Source: Pelargonium nanum
Lineage: Eukaryota; Streptophyta; Magnoliopsida; Geraniales; Geraniaceae
Reading direction: 5' to 3'
NCBI GenBank assembly: GCA_036897485.1
Contig: JAYMTF010000750.1
Location: forward strand, 1-30,705
DNA: 30,705 nt
Part shown: piece after piece, positions 21,911 to 30,705 of the stretch
How positions within the stretch are numbered: the first letter of the stretch is position 1
Layout: each line of letters begins with the position of its first letter
Made by a program: the position numbers and the translations under genes
The notes under the pieces: generated by a model
Seen by the model: only the letters and a program-made list of their open reading frames with translations
Database searches by the model: none
Told to the model about the DNA's origin: nothing

Positions 21911-22294
21911 ATGAAGGCCATTTCAAGCTCGGCAGCACCCGCAAGGAGAAGAACCGATGGCTTCTCCAGATTCCTCAAGCCAGGCGCTCTAGCCCAAATC
22001 AGGAACTCCAAAATCATTGCCAGATCTCACAGACACGGTTCGCTCATTCAGTTCCCTACCCACCTCCTCAACTCGTCTCCGGCCGGCCAGACCGCGGCTT
22101 CTGATCAGATCCCGGTGGCTAACCAGGACCAGATTCCTCAGATCCTTCTCGGCAAGATCTACGGTGGCCCTCACAGCCTCCGGAGGAAGAAGCTTGTTGC
22201 AGCTAAATCTGTACCTCTTAATCCTGTTTTAGAGTCTGCTTCTACTACTTCTTTCATTAACTTGTTGAATAATGATGTTCTTGTTGCTCACTGA
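21911..22294 (+). CDS. Small basic plant protein of unknown function (127 aa)
   Basis: I do not recognise a named family with certainty. A single exon of 384 bases starts at the first ATG after a good TATA box. G+C is clearly higher over the frame (especially 21911-22200) than in the surrounding DNA, as expected for a real gene. The N-terminus is Ser/Ala/Arg-rich without acidic residues (MKAISSSAAPARRR), so organelle targeting is possible. Features include FLKPGALAQIRNSKI with a basic RSHRHGSL next to it, and a second block QILLGKIYGGPHSLRRKKLV ending in KSVPLNPVLES. No membrane span, catalytic motif or zinc ligands are seen. An AATAAA lies at 22521, 227 bases after the stop. Overlapping frames on both strands are shadows. 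Confidence 0.65.
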   Translation: MKAISSSAAPARRRTDGFSRFLKPGALAQIRNSKIIARSHRHGSLIQFPTHLLNSSPAGQTAASDQIPVANQDQIPQILLGKIYGGPHSLRRKKLVAAKSVPLNPVLESASTTSFINLLNNDVLVAH

Positions 22295-23180
22295 ATCAAT
22301 TGGTTGGTGTTGGGAAGTAGATTCATTTTTCTCTGTATATATTTGTTTGAAATTTTCTCGAGTTGTATGGAAGATCTTATGATTATTTCACATTTAATCA
22401 ATTTTGTAATATCAATTAGTGCATTGAGGTTAGTAGGATAGCGAAAAATCAAGTAGGATGCAATTTTGTTTATTCGATCCTGGAATTTACCATATGTAAT
22501 GATCTATTAGTTCTTCATTGAATAAAGTGTTTAATTAATTGAAGTGGGCTTCTATTTGTTACTTTTTTTGATAATTGGCCTGGGTGTTCTAATTTAAGAT
22601 TTTTTTTAATGAATAGTATGGATATTTTGAGAGTAATATGCAAATTTGTTGTTGGATATCCTGGAATTAACACTAATGATCTACTTTTTGTTAACAGAAT
22701 TATGCATATCATTATGAGAACTGGACTTCAATGTATTTTCTAAATTTGTTATACAATTTGTGATAATTAGCCTTGATGCTCTTAAGTTTGAGTATTATGT
22801 ATCAACTTGTTTAAGATCTGAAATGGGAACCTGCTCATATTGCTGCTGATTCTTAAAGTTATAGGGGAATTGGGCTAAGTTTCTATGTGTAAACTAGTTC
22901 ATTACTCTAGCAATCAATCATACTATGCATATTGTGGAAGTAGATAACTTTAGATTATAAATTTCTGATCTTCAGACATTAGTTTGTGATCTATGTTCAT
23001 AACTAGCTTGTCAAAATTGGGTTTTGTATCTTTTATTTGGTCCAGTGCTTAAAGTGTTTTGCTGGTTCTTCTGATTTGCACTTCTTGTAGGCCTTGGTTG
23101 TAGATCATGTACCCATTTGCCTTGCTGCTTTACTATTAAATTTGTTGGGTTTCTCTACGATGAGTTTGTAAAATCACTTA
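22295..23180. other. 3' flank of the small-protein gene
   Basis: The first 230 bases, up to AATAAA at 22521-22526, are probably 3' UTR. The remainder is T-rich with no credible gene. If the downstream exon-like segment at 23719 is real, this region could be intronic in a longer transcript. Confidence 0.4.
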
Positions 23181-24306
23181 AGTATTCATTGAGTAATCCT
23201 ACATCGAATAAGCTTAATGAGATGTTGGCCTGTCTATGTTCCAGTTTTGTGATAAGCATTGCTTTTCACTGGTTGAATAACATGCCTAGAATTCAAATTG
23301 TAGTATTGTACTATTGTTTGTGTAAGATATGTAGATGGACTTCAGTATTAGCATATGCTGAAGGGCAATCTTGTTTTGTAAGTGAAATATATACATTAAG
23401 AAGATGCAGAAGCCTCTAATCAGTAGACTTTTCTTTAGAGAGACCACCTAATACGAGCAGGGCAGGGGATGTCACCCATAGATTTGATCCCATGATGAAG
23501 TAAAACTGGGAAGGTATTAAAGATCAAGTTCAAACTCGTGTTTTGTATTTGGTGGTGAGAGATTCCCTTGGAGACATGCAGCAGCTGTTGGCACTGATGT
23601 TGCAAACATTTGATCAAAGGTTTTTGTCTCCCAAGCTTTTTTATGCTATAATAACATATGTAAATGAAGCTCAGGACTTGCAACCTGATGATGACTCTAA
23701 AGTCTTAATTTCTTGCAGGCTGTAGCAGGAAACCAGGTATTCATCAATAAAACAACAGCTGATGGCCCTGATTGTCCAGGTAAGGTTTTGTATGCTAGGG
23801 TCAATTTGATCGAAACACAGGACTTGCTACCTATGAAAATAGTATCCTGAAGTCTGATATTAGACTACAAAACCTGTTAATAGGAGGAAATAATCATGAG
23901 AAGTTGAGAACCATGTGATTGTAGAATTGTGGATAGAGGCAGAGTAAATTTGTCAGTATGATTCATTAGATGATCTATCAAGATGGGGTTTATCATTTTG
24001 GATGAACCAGTTCACTGCAATCTTGAGTAGACTGTTACGATGTGGATCCTAGCATTAACATTCTTGATGTTGTGAGTTTGAATTGTATGTCGGCTAGGTA
24101 ATGTAGAATATCGTGGTTCAGTCAAATCTTACATAGAATAAGCAGAATGAGATGTTGGCTTGTTTTGGTTCTAGTTTCTGGAGATGCATCACATCACATT
24201 CGTTGAATATCATGCAATAGAATTCAAATTATTCTATTCTCAGTGTAAGATATACAAATGAACTTAGTCAATATTAGCAAATGCTGAAGGACAAATCTTG
24301 TATTGG
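23181..24306. repeat. Diverged direct duplication of about 195 bases
   Basis: 23181-23378 and 24113-24306 align through most of their length. Shared phrases include 'aatgagatgttggc', 'agaattcaaatt', 'gtgtaagatat' and 'atgctgaagg'. By eye, identity is roughly 70-75 per cent. The copies lie about 930 bases apart in the same orientation. Neither has a good coding frame. It is either an old segmental duplication or two copies of an unclassified element. Confidence 0.55.
23719..23779 (+). other. Exon-like segment with consensus splice sites
   Basis: TTTCTTGCAG before 23719 and GTAAGG from 23780 are strong acceptor and donor sites around a 61-base segment. One frame is fully open (AVAGNQVFINKTTADGPDCP). 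No matching exons were found with confidence on either side, so it may be a non-coding transcript exon or a gene relic. Confidence 0.3.
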
Positions 24307-24579
24307 ATTTACAGTTAGTAAATCAAATAATGAGGCTTGCAGGTATTTAGATATTATGTTAATAGTAAAATTCTTATGGTAAAGAGATTCTTATCGGTTG
24401 TTTCAGATTTAGATATTACATAAGAAAATCATTCTGGTGGAAGATGTAGAGGACATGGAAGCTATATTGCTATAAAGGTAGAGGAAAGGGTAAAGACATG
24501 CAAATTTTGACAAAGCCATGGTCGAATGTCTGTTTCACCTTCCTAGCAGATGAGTGATACAATTGATGGAATGTCTGCT

Positions 24580-25280
24580 TTACCTCCCGACTTAAGTTAA
24601 CTATGAGCCCGAGTTTGTTCTCTCTTATTTGTCCTGCATGCGTGAGGGGGGCGTTTGGTGATACTCTCGACTTAACTCAACATATTCATGTGCAAACTCA
24701 AACCCGAATTCATCTCTCTTATCCATCTCATGAACATCAAGGTGTGTTAAGGAATCCTACATTAATAAAATATAAAATAATAAAATCAATCTCATTGGCA
24801 GAGTTTCGCTAACACCATTATGTGTAGATTTTTTTAATTTACATTCTACTGATGTGGAACTTTTTAACATCCCTTGACATGTAGGCTGGATAAGAGAGAT
24901 GAGCTTGAGTTAGAACATGGTTTTGTTTGAGCCTAATATATGGTCCGCATGTCTTACTTTCCGACTTAAGTTCACCACCCATGTGATGCACGGGTCAATT
25001 CTCTATTAGTTTGCACATGAGGAAAGTGTTAAGTGATACTCGAGACTTAAGTCCACCTATATATATGCATACTCGAGCCTATACTCATCTCTTTTATCTG
25101 GTCTGCACATTACATGAATTGTTAAACATTCTCGGATCTTTCAGTGAAAATGTTATACTTCAAAAAAAAAAATTGAAAATGTGCAAGTGCAAGTGCAAAT
25201 AAAACTCTATTACTATTATGTGTAGTCTAATATTAAATTAAGAGAGATAAGTATAGGCCCAAGCATGCATGTGCATAATT
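24580..25280. repeat. Cluster of foldback (inverted-repeat) units
   Basis: Unit 1: 24696-24763 pairs with about 24851-24921. The arms share 'catctctcttatcc' (reverse complement 'ggataagagagatg' at about 24894) and 'gtgttaaggaatcctacat' against 'gatgtggaactttttaacat'. Unit 2: about 25059-25098 pairs with 25239-25277 ('gcctatactcatctctttta' against 'aagagagataagtataggc'). The two units are themselves related as direct copies (24580-24740 and 24950-25130; 'ccgacttaagtt', 'gatactc.cgactta'). Coding capacity is absent. It looks like nested or tandem copies of a non-autonomous inverted-repeat element; phrases such as 'ttaaggaatcctacatt..atgtgg' are widespread in angiosperm genomes. Confidence 0.55.
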
Positions 25281-25469
25281 ATCCCAAACTTTAGCCCCAG
25301 ACCAACAAATGTCAATTTTTTGGATGTGTGTTATTGAACCACAACTATCCACATGTACGACTGTGCCGCTAATTACTGATAAATGTCTGCAATTGTTTCA
25401 AATACTCATATTTAAGACTCGTACGACAACTCCTCATATAATATAAAATAAAGATAAAAGATCAAATTT

Positions 25470-25740
25470 TATCCACAAACTTTTATGTTGCAATTTAATT
25501 TGGTTCCTGAACTTTTTCTATATCCAAAATAGTCTCTCAACTTTCAAATATTGACCCAAATGGTTCTTGAACTTTCAAATATCGACTCAATTTAGTTTCT
25601 AAAGTTTCAAAAAATTAGGGACTAAATTGGGTCGAAACACAAAAACTCAAATACCATTTCAAGTCGAAATACGAAAGTTTATGAACTACTTTAAATTTAA
25701 AATATTTAAAATCTTAATGAAAACGAAATATAAAAGTATG
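25470..25740. repeat. Degenerate 'ctgaactttcaaat' tandem repeat with palindromic arm
   Basis: Three or four diverged units of about 40 bases ('ttggttcctgaacttt', 'atagtctctcaactttcaaatattgaccc', 'atggttcttgaactttcaaatatcgactc') are followed by an inverted portion. In it 'cgactcaatttagtttct' pairs with 'agggactaaattgggtcg' at 15 of 18 positions. This repeat type is common in plant intergenic DNA. Confidence 0.55.
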
Positions 25741-27630
25741 TACTAAACTCAAATCTTATGAGAGTTGTGCTTGAGCTTGCATGAGGTGTGCGCGGGCTCT
25801 ACGCAGCCTCCCACATCACTCACATGCAATGCACAACCACAAATATTTGTGACACAAGTAACATTTTTTTTAATCCACCTGGAAATTTTTCTATGAAAAA
25901 GGTTGAAAAACATGGGATCCACCACAAAATCTCATTGGTTGGTCATTTATTATTAGTAGTTAGTGTTAATTTTTATTCATATTTTTCTACACAAATTCAA
26001 ATTAGTGACCCAATTCTTTGAATGACGGCTATCTTAAAAGTGCATGTGGATCATATTGCAGGACACCACTCATGTTCCAAAATTGAATTTCCCTTTCAAG
26101 TTTCAATTGCCAATTTTGTCTCATCTCCACTCTTCAATTTTATATTTATTTGAAAAAACAAATCTCAGATGACAGCTAACATTCAGTCATGTCGGTGACA
26201 ATTTAACAAATTACAAATTATAATCCGTTCCGGTTTTAATGAAACTGTAAGCGCGACGACACAAGACGTCCGTCCGTCCATATTTAATTCGATTGTCTTA
26301 TTGAGTCTCATCTATAAACTATATAGTGGTGACTTCATGCTCTCATTTTAATTATTGTGAACTTTGAAACCCTTATTGAAAAAAATATACATTTACACAA
26401 TTATTTTTTGTATAAGAATAGGTCTTGATTCAGTAAATTATTCATACATTACTGTCTCCATTATGTGATGATGAAATGTTGAACTCAACTGTAAAAAGAC
26501 AAACATAGTAAGTAAACAACTTGGCTTGCTTTTATTTGAGCCCTAATCACCTTTTTTCCATAATTAACCAATACTTTAGTGGAAGTGCTCTTTATCTTTT
26601 ATGTTCTGCAATTTGGCAACTCAATTATTCTAACAAAAATATAGAAAAGATAAAGATAAAGTAGAAACATTGATGAGCAAGTGGAAGTATTAGGTATTTT
26701 AATATCATAATTGCTCTTGTAATCACTTCAGTCCAAATCAAACATCCTTTCATTAATTTCAAGAAATTATATTTTAATTAAATTTTTTATTAATTTTTTC
26801 AATTTTCAAAAACCTTCTCATACAATTTGCCTGAAATGCACGTGCCCATTGTTATTACAAGTTGGATTTTTATTTGTGTTTATGTACTTATTTTTATTTT
26901 TAATTAATTGTTATGATTATTTAATTTGGAGATGACTGCAAGTGGGACTATAGAAACTTGAAATATAGAACTTAAAAAATGAAAAGCGAACCCAGGAACA
27001 CAGGAAGTAACTGAGAAAGAAAGAAAGAGAGAAACCTGGTTGCTTTATAAAAAAACATTTCTTGAAAAACACTTTATAATTGGAATTATTGGCATCATCC
27101 CACATTGCCAACTTTCTTGAATCAATAACAATTCTTTGATTAGCTCAGCTTGGTTAATTAGCATCTGTTTTTATTTATTTTTTAAAAAATATTGTTTACA
27201 TTCTCACCTGAGAAGATCTTCATGTAAGAACCATATGGAAAAATAAGTTAATTGAGGGTAACACGGTAATGTTTTTAAAGTTTAAGTGGTTGAAATAAAT
27301 TTGTATGAAAATCATGTTACGGTCAGTAACTCCAAATTTTTGAGCACTTTTAGACACATATTTTTTATTAAAATATAGACCGTTTAATAAAATTTGTAAA
27401 TTTCAAATAACTTTTTATCTGATATAATCCGAACGTGATTAAACACTTTTGTTTTTGAGTGACATATAAGATTCAAATTAGTCTTACTAGAGTCTCACAG
27501 TTTCACATTTCTTCTGTCCAAACTTAGGCTTTCAAGGGACAATATCATTGAAGAGGCTCATTATTTAGCAAATCTAAAATGACAAAAGTCTGGTCTGTCC
27601 TGTTCTTGCCTCTCTTTTTGGGTTTTTGGC
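25741..27630. other. Long A/T-rich upstream region of the S40-like gene
   Basis: No gene recognised. Open frames here are short, A/T-rich and lack splice or promoter support. A G-box (CACGTG) lies at 26839-26844. The proximal promoter of the S40-like gene probably occupies the right end. A CT-rich segment with CATAAAAA at about 27637 may be its TATA-like element. Confidence 0.5.
26839..26844. promoter_or_regulatory. G-box (CACGTG) upstream of the S40-like gene
   Basis: CACGTG in 'atgcacgtgccc', about 1.1 kb before the ATG at 27974. G-box binding factors act in ABA and senescence responses, which would suit an S40-family gene. The distance makes this only suggestive. Confidence 0.3.
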
Positions 27631-27714
27631 TCTCTCCATAAAAACCTTAACCTACCAAAACCTCCCTCACTAAAACCCACTTCATCATAGCTTCATTCAT
27701 CTACAGATTTCCAG

Positions 27715-27961
27715 GTAAGAGACTCAAGAACTCAGTCACAAATCAACAACCCATCAAAATCTCAATTCTGTATATTCTCCATCTCTTGAAAAGAAAAAGA
27801 AAAAAACTTTGTATTTTCTTGAATCTTGCAGGAACCCAATAAAAAGTTGAGACTTTTGGAGGTTCTGGATCCAAAGAAAGGTAGGTTCTTGATTTTCTTG
27901 GGAGGCTTTTGCAAGAATTACAAGAAACCCAGTTGACCAATCTCAATCTGTTTCTGTGTAG
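27715..27961 (+). other. Two probable 5' UTR introns of the S40-like gene
   Basis: Intron A: 27715-27831, donor CCAG|GTAAGA and acceptor CTTGCAG. Intron B: 27881-27961, donor AAAG|GTAGGT and acceptor TGTGTAG. They leave a 49-base non-coding exon (27832-27880), and the second acceptor lies 12 bases before the ATG. Leader introns are common in plant genes and often raise expression. Intron B contains a W-box-like TTGACC. Splicing is predicted from consensus only. Confidence 0.5.
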
Positions 27962-27973
27962 GCAATCAAGAAA

Positions 27974-28597
27974 ATGGAAGAGAGGTACAGTTACAGCAAC
28001 CTGTGGAGATCCTTGAGAAATGGAGATTTTCAAGAAGAAGATGTGTGGGGTTTTGTGAAGGAAACACAAGATTCACTTCCCAATTTTGCTTCCAAATCCA
28101 AGAACCTTCCTGTCTCTGTTCCAAGGCCTATCCCTAGTGCTGCAAGAATGATCCCAAGAACTGGCAGTAGCAGCAACAGCACAACAAGCAATAACAACAT
28201 TAACAACAACTCCAGTATGTCCCATGATGTTAAGGTTGTCCAGCAATCATCAGCACCTGTCAACATTCCAGACTGGTCCAAGATTTATGGCAACAAGTCC
28301 AAGAAGACCTCCAAGAACCATGTTGCTTCATGGCTTGATGCTGAGAATGGCAAGGAGGATGAGGAAGATAGTGAACTAGAGAATGATTATGAAGAAGATG
28401 GTGATGGTGACGATGGAGATGAAGATGAGATTGATTACAAAATGCCACCCCATGAGTTCATAGCCAGGAGGCTTGAGAGGAGCCAGATTTCGTCGTTTTC
28501 GGTCTTCGAAGGAATTGGGAGGACACTCAAGGGGAGAGATCTTAGCAAGGTGAGGAATGCTGTATTGATCAAAACTGGTTTTCTTGAGTCACTGTGA
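27974..28597 (+). CDS. Senescence regulator S40 / DUF584 family protein (207 aa)
   Basis: The frame has a single coding exon. The N-terminus ([20 protein letters not shown]) has the Trp-Gly-Asp/Glu pattern seen at the start of S40 proteins. A low-complexity Ser/Thr/Asn stretch follows (about residues 63-82), then WSKIYG and a Lys/Ser-rich KKTSKNH that could serve as a nuclear signal. An acidic tract of Glu/Asp/Gly covers about 125-152. The C-terminal family signature is PPHEFIARR..(about 158) with [20 protein letters not shown] and GFLE at the end. S40 members are small, mostly nuclear, plant-specific proteins linked to leaf senescence and to responses to pathogens, ABA and salicylic acid; their molecular activity is not settled. 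The ATG at 27974 is the first after the predicted leader introns. The open frame on the other strand is a shadow of the acidic and Asn-rich codons. Confidence 0.9.
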   Translation: MEERYSYSNLWRSLRNGDFQEEDVWGFVKETQDSLPNFASKSKNLPVSVPRPIPSAARMIPRTGSSSNSTTSNNNINNNSSMSHDVKVVQQSSAPVNIPDWSKIYGNKSKKTSKNHVASWLDAENGKEDEEDSELENDYEEDGDGDDGDEDEIDYKMPPHEFIARRLERSQISSFSVFEGIGRTLKGRDLSKVRNAVLIKTGFLESL

Positions 28598-28911
28598 TGA
28601 TTCTTGATGATTTTAGTCTTAGAGGTTTGTGCTTAGGCCTTGTTGAGAGATCATTGATCATTCCAATTCTATTGTACAAAAGGGTAATTAATGAATTATT
28701 CTATCACCAGTTCATATGTTTTGGATCTCTGCAAATCAGTTACCAAATTACCAGATATTGCACAGACCAGGCATGAGAATCTGTGATGGCATGTAGTCTC
28801 CTTTTAGGCTGTTTCTTGACCATCCATTTCCATGGCAATGTTTTTAGCATGCTACTTTTGTCTCGTCCTGTGTGAGTTGTCTACTTTAAATGTATATAGA
28901 GGTAAATTCTA
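28598..28911. other. 3' flank of the S40-like gene
   Basis: These 314 bases after the TGA are T-rich and probably contain the 3' UTR. Short open frames have no family likeness. The LINE-type element begins directly to the right. Confidence 0.5.
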
Positions 28912-28913
28912 TG

Positions 28914-29130
28914 TTTTTTTTATAAGCAAACGATACTATTTTATTATTGCCCGTGAGTGCAAAAAAAGTACAAGGCAGGCCGGAAAGGCGAGCCAAAAAA
29001 CTAAAACATTAGAAAGAAAGAAACGACTGAGAGCTTGATGAAGGTCTGCATGGGACGGATTGTGCGAAGATTCCTTTTCATGTGAGTAGATGAGCAGCCG
29101 CGGATGATAAGGAGAGTTCAAAATGAATTT
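28914..29130 (-). mobile_element. 3' end of a LINE-type retroelement, antisense
   Basis: A poly(T) run (28914-28921) is followed by ATAAGCAAACG. Read on the minus strand this is CGTTTGCTTAT plus poly(A), nearly identical to the 3' end of the sense LINE at 30138-30155 (CGCTTGCTTAT plus poly(A)). The sequence to the right is more G+C-rich than its surroundings up to about 29110. No clear 5' end or target duplication was found; the right limit is approximate. Confidence 0.45.
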
Positions 29131-29293
29131 TGTAAAATTAAATTGTTTGATAAAGTTATATGAAAGTAAAACTATAAATAAGAATTTACTCAATTGTCCT
29201 TAGATTATTAAATATTATAAAAATTATACAACAAACAATATTCATTTCAAATGAGTAAGGTATATGAAATTTTGTACATGTGCAATAATATAA

Positions 29294-29320
29294 TACTCTC
29301 TTTCTCAAAATAAGTGTTCT
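29294..29320. repeat. Single Stowaway-like terminus
   Basis: TA (29294-29295) followed by CTCTCTTTCTCAAAATAAGTG resembles the end of the MITE at 1193-1575. No matching inverted terminus was found to the right before the LINE fragment, so this is either a truncated copy or chance similarity in an A/T-rich stretch. Confidence 0.3.
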
Positions 29321-29699
29321 CTTTTTATTTGAAAAAAAAATTATAGACAAGTTAGCTAATTTTGTATATTCTCTCTTTGGTAATAGAACCAAAATAAATT
29401 GTGACTTTGGGGTTATTTTATTTTTCTTGGTAGACAAATAGAGAATTAATATAGCTTAAATTTATTATAGTCGATCATCAAGCATAACATAAGTAGAGAA
29501 AAATTTGTGATTGAATTATACATCCACAGGAGGTGTTGTGGGAGATGTAAGAGCCACAAACTTCTTGTGGTCGAAACTCCTGCTTAACCTCTCGTGCAGC
29601 TCTCCAACGTCTAAAAAAATAGTTGGTTAATGTTTATAACGGTTCTGTAGAAGCCAAGTAAATCTCTCAAACATGCTGTTAGTGTTGTATATGTCGATC

Positions 29700-30155
29700 G
29701 ATTGCTAAGAGCTTCTACTCAATTCGTCTTCTCGCCCTCGGTAGGTCGGTCTGGGGTCTTATTGCATTTTGGATTTCTGTCAGCTTTGTTTTGCTACCTG
29801 GATGAAGTTCTTGTCCTCCTGGATCAATTTTGAGTAGAAATATATGGGATGCTTTATGCGGGCGTTGTTTTATGGAACTTATGGCTGGCTCGCAACGCTC
29901 TAATTTTCCGTCATGAGTTCTCAAGCGGGACGGATTCTTTCAGGCATGTGCTTCTCTCTTGCTTCGAGCTCGCCCCCGGCATTCTCTCCTTCATTTTCCC
30001 TTTCGCTTTGGTCTTCAAATCCAGCTCTTTGCTTGGATAGCTAGTTTGTTTGTTTTTTTTTTAGCTAGTTTGTTTTGTATCTCGGGTTCTCTTGTACTTT
30101 TATTTTGACCAGAATGGTCTATTAATAAAAGGTACCGCTTGCTTATAAAAAAAAA
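29700..30155 (+). mobile_element. 3' end of a LINE (non-LTR retrotransposon), truncated
   Basis: The frame from 29849 reads LWNLWLARNALIFRHEF, which matches the 'W.lW..RNa.iF' signature of the zinc-binding domain (zf-RVT) that follows plant LINE reverse transcriptases. No complete reverse transcriptase lies upstream, and the preceding coding part is broken into different frames (stop at 29798 region), so the copy is dead and 5'-truncated. It ends in CTTGCTTAT plus poly(A) (30147-30155), as expected for target-primed insertion. The left limit is uncertain (29500-29720). Confidence 0.6.
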
Positions 30156-30705
30156 TATATATTGAAATCGTTTATTTGAAAATTGAATATATACGAAGTA
30201 GACAAAACCAGTTTATAAAATGGGTAATGTCTATACTTTAACCTAATTGGCAAGAGGAACTGTGAAAGGAGCATGAACATGATGCAATCATGAATAGAAA
30301 AGAATGAGAAATTGTTGCATGAAAGAGACCATGCACCTACCTTCTTCAATTATTTGATCTGCCCCAAAACAAAAGGCTTAATTTAATTAATGTTATGATC
30401 ATGAATATGAAAGTCTCTTTCAACCCCTATATATTTACCCAGGAAAATAATAAATAATAAAATTAATCTTATACAAATCATACTAGAGAACAAACAACTT
30501 TGCTATTGCTTTCTTTACTCAAAACAAATCTAATTGAGCTTCCTATTAATATTTAGAATTATTTATGATCTGCGATGCCCAATATTATTTTTAAGAGAAA
30601 ATGCTAGTACTTCTCATTAAACCATAAAATGCTAAGAAGGCTTACAAAGCATAACTAAGTACAAAGAAGACATAACATAAAAAACCAAATCTAGCCAAAC
30701 TAAGA
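30156..30705. other. Right-hand A/T-rich end of the window
   Basis: No gene found. 'ctatatattta' at about 30428-30438, followed by a pyrimidine-rich stretch, could be the TATA region of a gene beyond the window, but no downstream start codon with a good frame is present. The last 110 bases ('ccataaaatgctaagaaggc' and on) look repeat-like. Confidence 0.4.

Noticed and set aside
21736..22104. 122-codon frame starting upstream of the small-protein gene
   Set aside because: Its ATG lies before the TATA box and its frame differs from the better-supported 21911 frame.
23117..23419. 100-codon plus-strand frame with hydrophobic parts
   Set aside because: Overlaps one copy of the diverged duplication; the other copy does not keep the frame, so there is no sign of selection on the protein.
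24603..25202. Two plus-strand frames with similar 'HMRKVLSDTRDLS'-like content
   Set aside because: They arise from the repeated foldback units; similarity at DNA level explains the shared residues.
28030..28448. Minus-strand Leu- and His-rich frames
   Set aside because: Antisense readings of the Asn/Ser- and Glu/Asp-rich codons of the S40-like gene.
30420..30500. Promoter of a gene to the right
   Set aside because: A TATATAT string exists, but no coding start follows within 270 bases and the sequence is A/T-rich throughout.
1..30705. CRISPR array, bacterial operon, phage or organelle genome insertion
   Set aside because: No regular spaced repeats, no ribosome-binding sites, no plastid or mitochondrial gene order seen; the organelle-related genes here are nuclear with transit peptides.

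Overview
This is a nuclear genomic window from a flowering plant, most likely a eudicot. The signs are many short GT-AG introns, AT-rich introns and spacers, plant-only families (a plastid ATP synthase gamma subunit, an S40/DUF584 senescence regulator) and typical plant transposon debris. No species can be named from the sequence alone. There are no bacterial-type operons, CRISPR arrays, tRNA genes or rRNA genes.

Layout. (1) 287-4137, + strand: a six-exon gene for a 350-residue protein with cysteine-type leucine-rich repeats (RNI-like). A Stowaway-like MITE sits in intron 2 and a possible small solo LTR in intron 3. (2) 4912-11947, - strand: a 20-exon aconitate hydratase gene (993 residues) with a long N-terminal targeting region. 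It converges with gene 1. (3) 13982-18221, - strand: a nine-exon gene for a 182-residue NDUFAF2/B17.2L-type complex I assembly factor. (4) 18755-19858, + strand: an intronless gene for a plastid ATP synthase gamma subunit, divergent from gene 3 across 533 bases. Its thiol-regulatory loop keeps only one of the two redox cysteines. (5) 21911-22294, + strand: a compact gene for an unrecognised basic 127-residue protein, with a clear TATA box. (6) 27974-28597, + strand: a single-coding-exon gene of the S40/DUF584 family, with two likely 5' UTR introns.

The remaining sequence is 5'/3' flanks and repeats. 20.9-21.6 kb holds a hAT-like MITE, a 28-base direct duplication and a tRNA-derived SINE with near-perfect 15-base target-site duplications. 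23.1-25.8 kb holds a diverged direct duplication, a cluster of foldback (inverted-repeat) units and a degenerate palindromic repeat. 28.9-30.2 kb holds the 3' ends of two LINE-type elements in opposite orientation.

Three of the six genes serve energy metabolism in organelles: aconitase (TCA cycle), a complex I assembly factor, and the plastid ATP synthase. They are separate transcription units, and nothing in the sequence shows that their proximity is functional, although genes 3 and 4 may share a bidirectional promoter. I found no evidence for a wholly new biological system. The most interesting coding observation is the gamma subunit that has lost one redox cysteine. The most interesting non-coding ones are the SINE with its duplications and the foldback cluster. 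All exon boundaries were read by eye from GT-AG sites, reading-frame phase and family similarity recalled from memory; none was confirmed by a search.
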